DNA from: Desulfohalovibrio reitneri
GTDB taxonomy: Bacteria > Desulfobacterota > Desulfovibrionia > Desulfovibrionales > Desulfovibrionaceae
DNA length: 64,000 nt
Direction of reading: 5' to 3'
Assembly: GCF_000711295.1 (NCBI RefSeq)
Contig: NZ_JOMJ01000003.1
Coordinates: forward strand, 447,001-511,000
Below the pieces are notes generated by a model, which saw only the letters and a program-made list of their open reading frames with translations, was not told where the DNA came from and made no database searches. The position numbers were made by a program, and so were the translations under genes. This document shows, in pieces, positions 26,350 through 34,364 of this stretch; positions within the stretch are counted from its first letter, which is position 1, and every line of letters starts with the position of its first letter.

Positions 26350-26855
26350 GCGCCGGCGGCGTGGAACTGGTGGTGCTGGGGCTGGACCCCGGCTCGCGCT
26401 TCACCGGCTGGGGTCTGGTGGCCGAGCGGTCCGGTGTCCTGTCCTTGGTTGACGCCGGAGTCCTCTCCCTGGGCTCCGGCGACGTCTGCCAGCGTTTGGG
26501 CCGCATCTACGCCGAACTGGCGGACCTCATCGCCGCCCACCGCCCAGACGAGGCCGCGGTGGAGAACGTCTTCGTCTCCAAGAACAGCCAATCCGCCATC
26601 AAGCTGGGCCAGGCGCGGGGCGCGGCGCTGGCCGCCTGCGCCGTGGCCGGAGTGGGAGTGTCCCACTACCAGCCCTCCCTGGTGAAGAAGAGCCTGGTGG
26701 GCACCGGTCGGGCGGACAAGTCCCAGGTGGCCTTCATGGTGGGCCGTCTGCTGGGGGTCAAACCCGATTGGCGCGAAGACGCTTCCGACGCCCTGGCCGT
26801 GGCTGTGTGCCATCTCAACCAGCGCCGTCTGGCCAAGATGATGGAGACGGCATGA
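26346..26855 (+). CDS. ruvC: Holliday junction resolvase
   Basis: Cuts Holliday junctions as a dimer on RuvAB-bound crossovers. The 169-residue protein has the first catalytic Asp in [13 protein letters not shown] (about 13-15), Glu in VENVF (about 75), and the C-terminal acidic pair in [12 protein letters not shown] (about 148). It overlaps yebC and ruvA by 4 bases each. Confidence 0.96.
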   Translation: MSAGGVELVVLGLDPGSRFTGWGLVAERSGVLSLVDAGVLSLGSGDVCQRLGRIYAELADLIAAHRPDEAAVENVFVSKNSQSAIKLGQARGAALAACAVAGVGVSHYQPSLVKKSLVGTGRADKSQVAFMVGRLLGVKPDWREDASDALAVAVCHLNQRRLAKMMETA

Positions 26856-27460
26856 TCGCCTACCTTTCCGGGGAAGTCGCCCACCGTGGCGAACGCTCCT
26901 GCGTGCTGCTCACCCCGGGCGGTGTGGGGTACGAAGTGCACCTCGCCGGCCGCAGCCTGTCCAGCCTGCCTTCCTCGGGCGAACAGGCCGCCTTCCACAC
27001 CTGGCTTGTGGTGCGCGAGGACGCCCTGGACCTGTACGGCTTCGAAAGCGCCACCGAGCGGAGTGTCTTTGGCCTGCTCATCTCCATCTCCAAGCTTGGC
27101 CCGCGCAAGGCCCAGGCGCTGCTGGACGCCTACGATCCGGCCGAGCTGCACCGCATCGCCGTGGAGGAGGATCTGACCGCCCTGACCAAGGTCTCGGGCA
27201 TAGGCCGCAAGACCGGCCAGCAGATACTTCTGGAGCTGCAGTTCAAGCTCAAGGCCGAAGGGTTCGGGGCCAAGCCGAGCGCGGAGAAGCCCGAGGGCAC
27301 AGTGTTCAGCGACGCCGTGTCCGGACTGGTGAACCTGGGCTACGGCGAGGACGAAGCGGCCGAGGCGGTGCGGGCCGTGCTGGCCGAGGAGGGCGACCTG
27401 GACGTGGCCGGAGCGCTGCGGGCCGCCCTCAAGGCGCTGGCCAGGGAGAAGTTTCAGTGA
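26852..27460 (+). CDS. ruvA: Holliday junction branch-migration protein RuvA
   Basis: Tetrameric junction-binding protein that loads RuvB. The 202-residue protein has an OB-fold N-terminus (MIAYLSGEV), tandem helix-hairpin-helix segments (SKLGPRKAQALL and VSGIGRKTGQQIL) and the C-terminal RuvB-contacting domain (about 148-202; LVNLGYGEDEA). The start at 26852 overlaps the ruvC stop, and its stop overlaps the ruvB GTG. Confidence 0.96.
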   Translation: MIAYLSGEVAHRGERSCVLLTPGGVGYEVHLAGRSLSSLPSSGEQAAFHTWLVVREDALDLYGFESATERSVFGLLISISKLGPRKAQALLDAYDPAELHRIAVEEDLTALTKVSGIGRKTGQQILLELQFKLKAEGFGAKPSAEKPEGTVFSDAVSGLVNLGYGEDEAAEAVRAVLAEEGDLDVAGALRAALKALAREKFQ

Positions 27461-28404
27461 AGGCGGACGATTCCCTGCGGCCGGCGCGCCTGGCGGACTT
27501 CATCGGCCAGGACGACCTGCGGGCCAACCTGGAGGTCTTTCTCCACGCCGCCCGGGAGCGGAGCCGCCCCCTGGACCACACCCTGTTCTACGGCAACCCC
27601 GGTCTGGGCAAGACCACCCTGGCCCGCATCCTGGCCTCGGAACTTGGGGTGAACATAGTCTCCACCTCCGGGCCCGTTCTGGAGCGCCCGCGCGACTTGG
27701 CGGCCATCCTCTCCAATCTGGGCCGCCACGACATCCTTTTCGTGGACGAGGTCCACCGCATGCCCGTGGCCGTGGAGGAGGTTCTCTATCCGGCCCTGGA
27801 GGATTTCACCATCGACATCATCGTGGGCGAGGGACCCGGGGCGCGCTCGGTTCGCATCGGCATCGAACCCTTCACCCTGGTGGGGGCCACCACCCGCATC
27901 GGCTTGCTGTCCTCCCCCCTGCGCGACCGGTTCGGGGTCATCCAGCGGCTGGAGTTCTACCAGCCCGATGACTTGGCCCGCGTGGTGGAGCGCACCGCCT
28001 CCATCATAGGCCTGGAGGTGACCCGCGAGGCCGCCCTGGCCATAGGGGCGCGGGCGCGCGGCACGCCGCGCATCGCCAACCGGCTCCTGCGCCGTGTGCG
28101 CGATTTCGCCCACGTTGACGGAAGGGAGTCGGTGGACGCGGATTCCGCTTCCGCCGCCCTGGACCGGCTGGACGTGGACCCCCTGGGTCTGGACCAGATG
28201 GACCGGGCCATCCTGAAGATGCTCATCGAGCAGTTCCAGGGCGGGCCGGTGGGCATCAAGACGCTGGCGGTGGGGCTCTCCGAGGAGGTGCGCACCCTGG
28301 AGGAAATCTACGAGCCCTTCCTCATCCAATCCGGCTTCATCAAGCGCACCCCGCGCGGCCGCGTGGCCACGGCCAAGGCCTATCAGCACATGAACATGAT
28401 CTAA
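27457..28404 (+). CDS. ruvB: Holliday junction branch-migration ATPase RuvB
   Basis: AAA+ motor that drives branch migration with RuvA. The 315-residue protein shows LADFIGQDDLRANLEVF (start of the large ATPase domain), Walker A GNPGLGKT (about 46), Walker B LFVDEVHRM (about 93), sensor 1 GATTRIG, and the C-terminal winged helix ending with TPRGRVAT. The N-terminus lacks the longer leader of E. coli RuvB. It starts with GTG in the GTGA overlap with ruvA. Confidence 0.96.
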   Translation: MKADDSLRPARLADFIGQDDLRANLEVFLHAARERSRPLDHTLFYGNPGLGKTTLARILASELGVNIVSTSGPVLERPRDLAAILSNLGRHDILFVDEVHRMPVAVEEVLYPALEDFTIDIIVGEGPGARSVRIGIEPFTLVGATTRIGLLSSPLRDRFGVIQRLEFYQPDDLARVVERTASIIGLEVTREAALAIGARARGTPRIANRLLRRVRDFAHVDGRESVDADSASAALDRLDVDPLGLDQMDRAILKMLIEQFQGGPVGIKTLAVGLSEEVRTLEEIYEPFLIQSGFIKRTPRGRVATAKAYQHMNMI

Positions 28405-28415
28405 GGAGGCATCCG

Positions 28416-29072
28416 GTGCGCGTCATCGAGCCGTCATACGAGATTCTGCATTTTCCCGAGTCCCACGAGATGCTGCGCCTGCTCGAGCTGGCCGGGCGTG
28501 TCTGCTACAAGTCCGAGGACCGCATCAGCCAGGGCTCGGCCGAGGAGTTCATCGGCCGCATCGTGGCCCGGGGGCACGAGTCGGTCATCGAGCACGCCAA
28601 CGCCAGCGTGCGCTTCATCTGCGACAGGGGCGTGACCCACGAGCTGGTCCGCCACCGGCTGGCGGCCTACTCCCAGGAGTCCACCCGGTACGCCAACTAC
28701 GCCAAGGAGAAGTTCGGCAACGAGATCACCGTAATCCGCCCCTTTTTCTGGGAGGAGGACGACCGCCGCTACGTGCTCTGGCGCGAGGCCATGGAGGCGG
28801 CGGAGAAGGCCTACCTGGGTCTCATCGAGGCCGGGGCCAAGGCGCAGGAGGCGCGCAGCGTACTGCCCAACTCCCTCAAGACCGAGATCGTCATGACCGC
28901 CAACCTGCGCGAATGGCGTCACGTCTTCCGCCTGCGCTGCGATACGGCCTCACACCCGCAGATGCGGCAGAGCATGCTGCCGGTACTGGCCGATTTCCAC
29001 CGCCGCCTGCCGGTGCTTTTCAGCGACCTGTGGGAGCGGTTCGGGGGCGGGAGCGCCGAAATTCCCGCGTGA
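28416..29072 (+). CDS. thyX: Flavin-dependent thymidylate synthase
   Basis: Makes dTMP from dUMP using FAD, NADPH and methylene-THF. The 218-residue protein has the ThyX signature RHRLAAYSQESTRY (about 79-92), close to the RHRx7S consensus, and the HESVIEHAN segment (about 54-62). It begins with GTG after an AAGGAGG site 11 bases downstream of ruvB, so it probably ends the yebC-ruvCAB transcript. An intrinsic terminator follows. Confidence 0.94.
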   Translation: MRVIEPSYEILHFPESHEMLRLLELAGRVCYKSEDRISQGSAEEFIGRIVARGHESVIEHANASVRFICDRGVTHELVRHRLAAYSQESTRYANYAKEKFGNEITVIRPFFWEEDDRRYVLWREAMEAAEKAYLGLIEAGAKAQEARSVLPNSLKTEIVMTANLREWRHVFRLRCDTASHPQMRQSMLPVLADFHRRLPVLFSDLWERFGGGSAEIPA

Positions 29073-29102
29073 TCGCCAATTTTATTCCTACCAAATGACT
29101 CC

Positions 29103-29132
29103 GAAGCCGGTCCCGTGGGCCGGCTTCTTTGT
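29103..29132 (+). terminator. Terminator after thyX
   Basis: GAAGCCGG (29103-29110) and CCGGCTTC (29120-29127) form a perfect 8-bp stem with a 9-base loop, followed by TTTGT. It ends the ruv-thyX transcript 30 bases past the stop. Confidence 0.8.
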
Positions 29133-29501
29133 ATTCGCCCGTCAACGTTTATCGAGAAATAGCTAATTGTGTCGGCATGTTGTTCAGTTTTTCTCCGGGA
29201 AGAGGTGAGTTTTTTCTTGACACAAATGTCATGGGCATCAATGTGCGTAAGTTCGAAAATTTCATTTTCGGTTTGAAATTTGAAGTAATTTGTATCATGT
29301 CTTGTGGAAAACTTTTTTGATCCGTTCGGCAAGACCTTCTTGACCTCGCCGGGAAGGCACGGCTCAAGCCCCTCACAGCCGACCCCATCGCAAGCGGCAA
29401 ATCCCCTTTTTCTTTGAAATCGTCATTTCTTGCAGAGGCTTATGCTGTAGATAACCAGCCGAGCCTCCCCCGGCTTTGCGGGGCATATCCCACGTTGCGG
29501 T
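29133..29501 (+). other. AT-rich segment with DnaA-box-like sites
   Basis: About 370 bases without a gene between thyX and the dnaA homologue. Much of 29140-29330 is far more AT-rich than the rest of the window. It includes a perfect 7-bp inverted repeat CGAAAAT/ATTTTCG (29254-29270) and two nine-base sites one mismatch from the DnaA box TTATCCACA on the minus strand: TTTTCCACA (29303-29311) and TTATCTACA (29446-29454). TTGACA occurs at about 29218 without a convincing -10. Possible roles: autoregulation of the dnaA-like gene, or an origin-like unwinding element; neither is shown. Confidence 0.5.
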
Positions 29502-29531
29502 ATGGCCCAAAGGATGGTTTTACCTTTGCCC

Positions 29532-30890
29532 ATGAAACACGGTTGGGCACACATAAAAACGCTCCTCGAAAAACGTTTGAACCCCGGTCTGTTCAAGGTC
29601 TGGATCAAGCCCCTGGATGCCGATCTGCAGGACGGCAAGCTGACACTGACCGCGCCCAACGGGTTCGTGGCCAGCTGGGTGCGGGACAGGCTGCTGGACT
29701 CCATCAAGGAGGCGGCGGCCCAGGTTTTGGGAGGCGATCCGGAGGTCGAGGTCAAGGCGTCCGATGCGCCACGCGCCAAGTCCGGCGGGGGTCAACTGGT
29801 GGAGTCCGCCACCCGCGTCATTCCTTCGGGACAGTCCGCTCCCGCGAGAAACAGAGCCCCGGCGGCCAGGGGCGGGCAGAACTGGCGCTTCTCCTTCGAC
29901 GACTTCGTGGTCGGTCCCTCCAACGCCCTGGCCCACGCCGCCTCGCAAAGCGTCTGCCAGCAGTCGCTGGAGGCGGACCAGCTTTTCCTCTGCTCGGCTC
30001 CGGGGCTGGGCAAGACGCATCTGCTGCAGGCCATAGGCGACCATCTGGCCCGCACGGCCAACACCTCCACAGTACGGCTGCGCTATCTCACGGCCGAGGA
30101 GTTCGCCACCCGCATGGTCCTTGCTCTCAAGCAGGGGGATATCGGCCGTTTCAAATCCGAGTTCCGCGAGAGCGTGGACCTGCTGCTTATGGAGGACATC
30201 CACTTCCTGCAGGGCAAGGAGAAGATCCAGGACGAGTTGCTGTGCACCCTCAAGGCGCTGCAGTCGCGGGGGGCAAAGGTGGTATTCACCTCCTCCTTCC
30301 TGCCGCGCGAGCTCTCCGGTGTGGACCGCCAGCTCGCCTCACGTGTGGGCTCCGGCTTCCTGGCCAACATCGAGAACCCGGACCTGGAAACCCGCATCCG
30401 CATCGTGGAGCAGAAGGCCCTGCGCTACCACAGCGTGTCCATCCCCGAGGAAGTCTCCTCCCTCATGGCCGAGCGCATCTGTTCCGATGTGCGGCAACTG
30501 GAAAGTTGCCTGCAGAATCTTGTGCTCAAGGCCAAGCTGCTCAACCAGCGCATCACCCTGGACCTGGCCATGCAGGTCCTCTCCAACTACGAGATGGAGC
30601 CGAACTCCCCGGACATGGACCAGATCGTCAAGGCGGTCTGCTCCACCTTCCGGCTCAACGCCTCGGACCTCAAGTCCAAAAGCCGCAAGCAGGGTATCGT
30701 CATGGCCCGCAACACGGCCTTTTTCCTGGCCCGAAAGTATACCGACCTCTCCCTCAAGGACATCGGCGAGCGGTTCAATCGCCGCCATTCCACCGTGCTC
30801 AAGGGCATCACCAAGGTGGAGCGGGAAATATCCATGAAAACGCCCCACGGACGCCAATTGGAACGGGCCATGGATCTTCTGGAAATGTAG
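29532..30890 (+). CDS. dnaA: DnaA homologue (divergent replication initiator-like)
   Basis: A DnaA-type AAA+ ATPase of about 452 residues. Domain I starts WAHIKTLLEKRLNPGLFKVWIKPL; domain III has a Walker A of the form SAPGLGKT (about 155), Walker B LLLMEDIHFL (about 217) and the sensor Arg region. Domain IV ends with a helix-turn-helix region in which the canonical GGRDHTTVLH reads NRRHSTVLK, so two base-contact positions appear changed (Asp to Arg, Thr to Ser) and one residue is missing. No dnaN, recF or gyrB is nearby. Desulfovibrio genomes commonly have a second dnaA close to ruvCAB, and this fits it. The start is uncertain: ATG 29532 gives a family-like N-terminus; ATG 29502 is also in frame; neither has a clear ribosome site. 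Confidence 0.85.
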   Translation: MKHGWAHIKTLLEKRLNPGLFKVWIKPLDADLQDGKLTLTAPNGFVASWVRDRLLDSIKEAAAQVLGGDPEVEVKASDAPRAKSGGGQLVESATRVIPSGQSAPARNRAPAARGGQNWRFSFDDFVVGPSNALAHAASQSVCQQSLEADQLFLCSAPGLGKTHLLQAIGDHLARTANTSTVRLRYLTAEEFATRMVLALKQGDIGRFKSEFRESVDLLLMEDIHFLQGKEKIQDELLCTLKALQSRGAKVVFTSSFLPRELSGVDRQLASRVGSGFLANIENPDLETRIRIVEQKALRYHSVSIPEEVSSLMAERICSDVRQLESCLQNLVLKAKLLNQRITLDLAMQVLSNYEMEPNSPDMDQIVKAVCSTFRLNASDLKSKSRKQGIVMARNTAFFLARKYTDLSLKDIGERFNRRHSTVLKGITKVEREISMKTPHGRQLERAMDLLEM

Positions 30891-30916
30891 GGGCGATGCT
30901 TCGGGAGAAATTGCCG

Positions 30917-30951
30917 AAGGCCGGTCCGCCGCGTGCGGGCCGGCCTTTTTT
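30917..30951 (+). terminator. Terminator after dnaA homologue
   Basis: AAGGCCGG (30917-30924) pairs with CCGGCCTT (30940-30947) across a short GC loop, followed by TTTTTT. It lies 26 bases after the stop and just before the convergent UPF0280 gene. Confidence 0.88.
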
Positions 30952-30953
30952 CG

Positions 30954-31688
30954 TCAACCCAGGGCGGTCAGTTCCATGTCGCCCCACACGGCCATTGAGC
31001 CGCCGCACTGGGCGAAAACCCCCCGCACGCCCAGGGAGCGCCAGCGGGCCGCTTGGTCCGTGACCCGGCGCAGGTCGTCCGGCGAATTGAGGCGGTTGGC
31101 CAGAGCGGTGGCCGCGGCGTCGGCCAGGGCGGCGTCTTCGGAGCGGACCGTCACCAGGTCCCCCTGGCCCAGGCTCAGGGAGTGGCCGATGCGGCCGGAG
31201 GATGAGCAGAAGGCGACCGGGCCACTGTCCAGTTCCACGCCCAGCAGCATGCCGGATTCCGGTTCGGCCAACAGTCCCACCAGCCTGGGTTTGTTCCCCA
31301 GGATGAAAAGGTCGCCGCCGTTCTCCACCAAGACGTCGGGGCTGGCGTCGGCCAATTCCTCGGCCACCCCTTGGGCCACGGCTCCGGCCACCGAGGCCAT
31401 GGGCCCCACGCCCACAGCCCCGGCCGCCCGAGCCATGCGCCGAACGATGCGCGGGGCGGTGTCCGGCGCGGCTACCGGGGTTAGGCTCTCCAGAAAAGGT
31501 GGGTGCAGGCTACCAAAGGCCTCGATCTCCCCGCGCAGGCGGGACAGGATTATCCAGGCGGTTTCGCTCAAGTCCTGACGCGCCGCGATGAGCAGGTCGG
31601 ACTGGCCCACCACCACCTGAAAGCGGGCCTCGTCCTCCCGGGCGGCGGTGCGCAGTCGGTAGTCGCGGAAGGGGGAGAGGTGGGCCAC
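30954..31688 (-). CDS. UPF0280 family protein (ApbE-like)
   Basis: A 244-residue UPF0280 protein, distantly related to ApbE FMN-transferases and common in sulfate reducers and methanogens. Features are the N-terminal RDYRLRT segment, GPMASVAGAVAQ (about 143-154) and ENGGDLFI (about 172-179), the family's best-conserved stretch. No signal peptide. Its reaction is unknown. It ends the minus-strand run and begins 2 bases after the gene at 31691. Confidence 0.85.
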   Translation of the reverse strand: MAHLSPFRDYRLRTAAREDEARFQVVVGQSDLLIAARQDLSETAWIILSRLRGEIEAFGSLHPPFLESLTPVAAPDTAPRIVRRMARAAGAVGVGPMASVAGAVAQGVAEELADASPDVLVENGGDLFILGNKPRLVGLLAEPESGMLLGVELDSGPVAFCSSSGRIGHSLSLGQGDLVTVRSEDAALADAAATALANRLNSPDDLRRVTDQAARWRSLGVRGVFAQCGGSMAVWGDMELTALG

Positions 31689-31690
31689 GG

Positions 31691-32740
31691 CTACTCCCCG
31701 GCGCGCAGGCGGATGGTTTCGCCCAGAATGCGGGTCACATCGGCCCGGAAGCGCGCCGCTTGAAATCCCTCCAGGGCCAGTTCCCTGGCCAGCAGGGCGG
31801 GCGTTCCCTCGTAGCGCAGCCGGATGGTCCCTCGGCCCTGGAAGAAGCGCACCAGCCGAGGCGACTCCACCCCGGGAATCACGGCCAGGTCCCCGGCCAT
31901 GCGCTTGGCGGCGTCCTCGCCCGCCAAGCCGCTCGCCAGCAAGGTTAGCTCCCGGGGGCGGGTCATTTCCCGCCGCCAGGTTTCCGGAATCACGGCTCTG
32001 GCCTGGTCTTCCAGAATCTTGGCGCAGCGCAAAGCGGCCCGCCGCAGATCGCCGCCGGGCAGGTGCGAGACACCGGAGAGAGTGGCAGCCGGGTCGGCCG
32101 CCTCGTTCCAGGCCAGGAGAAGCGTCGTCTCCAGCCCCTTGTCCGTCAGGGCGGGGACCGCCTGGACGCGCAAGTAGGGCGGGGAGGCTTCCGAAGAGAC
32201 GACTTCGGCCACGTCGTTCAGGACGGGATGCAAGGCCGTCAGCACGGTGCGCGCCGCGCGGCGCAGGTCCGGGTCGGCGGCGACGGGTTCTTCCGGAAGC
32301 ACCCTCGGGGATTCCAGCAGCCGCTCCATGTCGCGCAACCGCTCGGCATCGCGTGTCACCCTGCCCAGGTCCACCCGCGCCCGGGCTGTAACGCGTACAG
32401 CCCCAGTGCGGGTCGTTTCCTGATCCACCAGCCGCAGGTCCAGCACATAGCCGTTGGCGCGCCGGAGCAGGGCGTCGCGTTGGGCGGCGAACAATTCCTT
32501 TTCCTGTTCGTCCAGCCGCTCGGCGGCCTCGCCCAGGGCGGCCGCGCGGCTGGCCTCAAGGGCCAGGGCGGCGGCTTTCCGGCGGGCCAGCAGACGGGCG
32601 GCCTCCTCGTTCTCGTAGGGTTCTTGGGGGTGGCGCATGGCCCGGACCTCCACCTCCACGGTCTCGGCGGCGGCCGCCGGGACGAGCGCGAGGAAGGACA
32701 GGACAAGCGCGGCGCATATGGAAACAAGGGGTCTGCTCAT
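31691..32740 (-). CDS. Exported protein of unknown function
   Basis: A 349-residue protein with a clear signal peptide (about 1-23; MSRPLVSICAALVLSFLALV, then AAAAE). The start of the mature part is an Ala/Arg/Glu-rich helical segment with repeated RRKAAALALE-like heptads (about 45-95), reminiscent of exported proteins in LPP20/FlgT-type families, but no firm match. The C-terminal third alternates strands and helices, ending FRADVTRILG. ATG 32740 was chosen because it overlaps the upstream glycosyltransferase stop (ATGA) and gives the signal peptide. Envelope localisation is inferred. Confidence 0.7.
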   Translation of the reverse strand: MSRPLVSICAALVLSFLALVPAAAAETVEVEVRAMRHPQEPYENEEAARLLARRKAAALALEASRAAALGEAAERLDEQEKELFAAQRDALLRRANGYVLDLRLVDQETTRTGAVRVTARARVDLGRVTRDAERLRDMERLLESPRVLPEEPVAADPDLRRAARTVLTALHPVLNDVAEVVSSEASPPYLRVQAVPALTDKGLETTLLLAWNEAADPAATLSGVSHLPGGDLRRAALRCAKILEDQARAVIPETWRREMTRPRELTLLASGLAGEDAAKRMAGDLAVIPGVESPRLVRFFQGRGTIRLRYEGTPALLARELALEGFQAARFRADVTRILGETIRLRAGE

Positions 32741-33876
32741 GGTTTGAGCGCCTCCGTGATGTGTCTGACGTACGGTTCGATGCCGCATTCCACGTTTTCA
32801 GGCCAGGCGAAGGGCTCGGGCGGCTCCTCGGCGGCCGCGCTTCGGATGGCCTCGGCCAGTTCGGCCGCGTCGCCGGGATCTTGCACCACCCAGCGTTCGG
32901 GCAGGAAGAAGCTGGAGCCGTTGTCCGCGGATGAGATGGCGGGCAGGCCGCTGGCCAGGGCTTCCAGCACGGCGTTGGAGCAGGTGTCATAGAAGGAGGG
33001 CAGCACGAACAGGTCGGCCGCGCGGTACAGGTGCGGCATGTCGTCAACCCGGCCCAGGAAGCGCACCCTGTCGGCAACACCCAGGTCCCGAGCAAGCCTC
33101 GCATGGCGGCCCGGGTTGCGGCCTCCGGCCACCAGCAGCAGGAATTCCCCGGGCAGCTTCGCCAGAGCGGCAATGGCCGTGGCCACGCCCTTGAGGTCGA
33201 AGTTGGTGCCCGCCAGAACCATGGCCCTGCTTCCCTCGGGTATGTTCCAGTCCCGCCTGGCCGCGGCGCGCTCCCCGGCTTGCGGCGGCCTGTACCGGGA
33301 GAGATCCGGCTTGTTGTAGACCACCCGCACGTCGTCGGGGTTCAGCCCGGGGTGTTCCCGCAGCAGCCAGTCTCGGACCCGGTGGGAGACGGCCACCAGC
33401 TTGCTGCCGGGAGCGAACTGGCGCTTCTGGATGGCCCGGGTGAGCAGGTGCCCGGGGGAGAGCATACGGCGGACGCGTTTGGCTAGCCTGCGCAATCCCG
33501 GTGGTTGGGCGCGCAGGGAGAGGCGCTCGAAGACGCGCTGGGGCCCGCCGCTGACGCGGGATAGATCCTGGCGGGTGGTGGGGGCCAGGCTGAGGATGAA
33601 GCCGTAGCGGCCGGATGCGGCCAGCCGTGAGGCCCGCCAGGCGAACCAGGCCAGCTTGAGGCCGCGCGGACCCGGCGGCCTGCCCACCACGCGCAGAACC
33701 ACGCCTGGAGGGGCTTCGGTCTCTGTGCGAGCGCAAACCACCTCCACCCGCGTCCCGGCCTCGGTCAGGGCCCGGACCAGGCGCATGGCGAAGGCCTCGG
33801 TGCCGCCATACGGGGAAAAACGCTCCACCAGCACGGCGGCGGGCCTGGGGTGGGCGGGGTCTGCTTGGTTGGCCAC
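32737..33876 (-). CDS. GT4-family glycosyltransferase (WaaG-like)
   Basis: A 379-residue GT-B glycosyltransferase. The N-terminal half has the acceptor loop VERFSPYGGTEAFA (about 16-29), like WaaG/RfaG core-heptose glucosyltransferases, and the C-terminal half has AMVLAGTNFDLKG (about 226) and the donor-binding SFYDTCSNAVLEALASGLPA (about 298-317) with the EX7E-type Glu. LPS core or another cell-surface glycan is the likely product. Its stop overlaps the start of the exported protein gene. Confidence 0.85.
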   Translation of the reverse strand: MANQADPAHPRPAAVLVERFSPYGGTEAFAMRLVRALTEAGTRVEVVCARTETEAPPGVVLRVVGRPPGPRGLKLAWFAWRASRLAASGRYGFILSLAPTTRQDLSRVSGGPQRVFERLSLRAQPPGLRRLAKRVRRMLSPGHLLTRAIQKRQFAPGSKLVAVSHRVRDWLLREHPGLNPDDVRVVYNKPDLSRYRPPQAGERAAARRDWNIPEGSRAMVLAGTNFDLKGVATAIAALAKLPGEFLLLVAGGRNPGRHARLARDLGVADRVRFLGRVDDMPHLYRAADLFVLPSFYDTCSNAVLEALASGLPAISSADNGSSFFLPERWVVQDPGDAAELAEAIRSAAAEEPPEPFAWPENVECGIEPYVRHITEALKP

Positions 33877-33935
33877 GGCGGGGTTGTATCCCTACTCAAA
33901 GCCGCGGGCAACCTGGCAGGCCCGCTTCTTGCAAA

Positions 33936-34304
33936 TTAACCCGCCGCGGCAGGGTGTTCCTTTTTGCTGACGGCCTGGGTCTTGATCTGGTCCAGCAGGT
34001 CGGACAGGGCGGCCTTGACGTTCTCGCGGATGTCACCGGCCACGACCAGGTAAAGGACGTCGTCGCCGGGCACGCGGTTGCCGTCGTAGGCCTCGGCCAG
34101 GACGGTGTGGATGCCCTCGCGGGCGTTGCATTCGCGGACAAGTTGGTCGACCTTGTCGCGGTCAACACGGATGTCCACGGACTCCACGGGGGTGCCGTCG
34201 CGGGACGTGCCCCGGACGACGCCGTTGTGAATGAGAACCATGCCGACGTCGCGGCGGAACGAGGGATCCTTTTTCAGTTCGGTCAGGCGAGTTGCGATGT
34301 CCAT
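33936..34304 (-). CDS. MoaE-like protein
   Basis: A 122-residue protein resembling the molybdopterin synthase large subunit MoaE, which transfers sulfur from MoaD to precursor Z. HNGVVRGTSRDG (about 26-37) matches the MoaE strand with its conserved Arg, the middle GNRVPGDDVLYLVVAGDIRENV corresponds to the VGE..V.V.. region, and the end LLDQIKTQAVSKKEH parallels the LK...KKE tail containing the catalytic Lys. It is shorter than typical MoaE (about 150) and lacks the classical LEHY segment, so it may be a divergent form. No moaD or other mo genes are nearby. ATG 34304 is preferred because the GGG of GGGATGGTT lies at a sensible distance; ATG 34310 is directly at that site. Confidence 0.6.
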   Translation of the reverse strand: MDIATRLTELKKDPSFRRDVGMVLIHNGVVRGTSRDGTPVESVDIRVDRDKVDQLVRECNAREGIHTVLAEAYDGNRVPGDDVLYLVVAGDIRENVKAALSDLLDQIKTQAVSKKEHPAAAG

Positions 34305-34364
34305 AACCATCCCGTAGGCTTGTGGTGTTCCAATGGACGCCCAGAATAGCCGCCCGGAGCTTCC

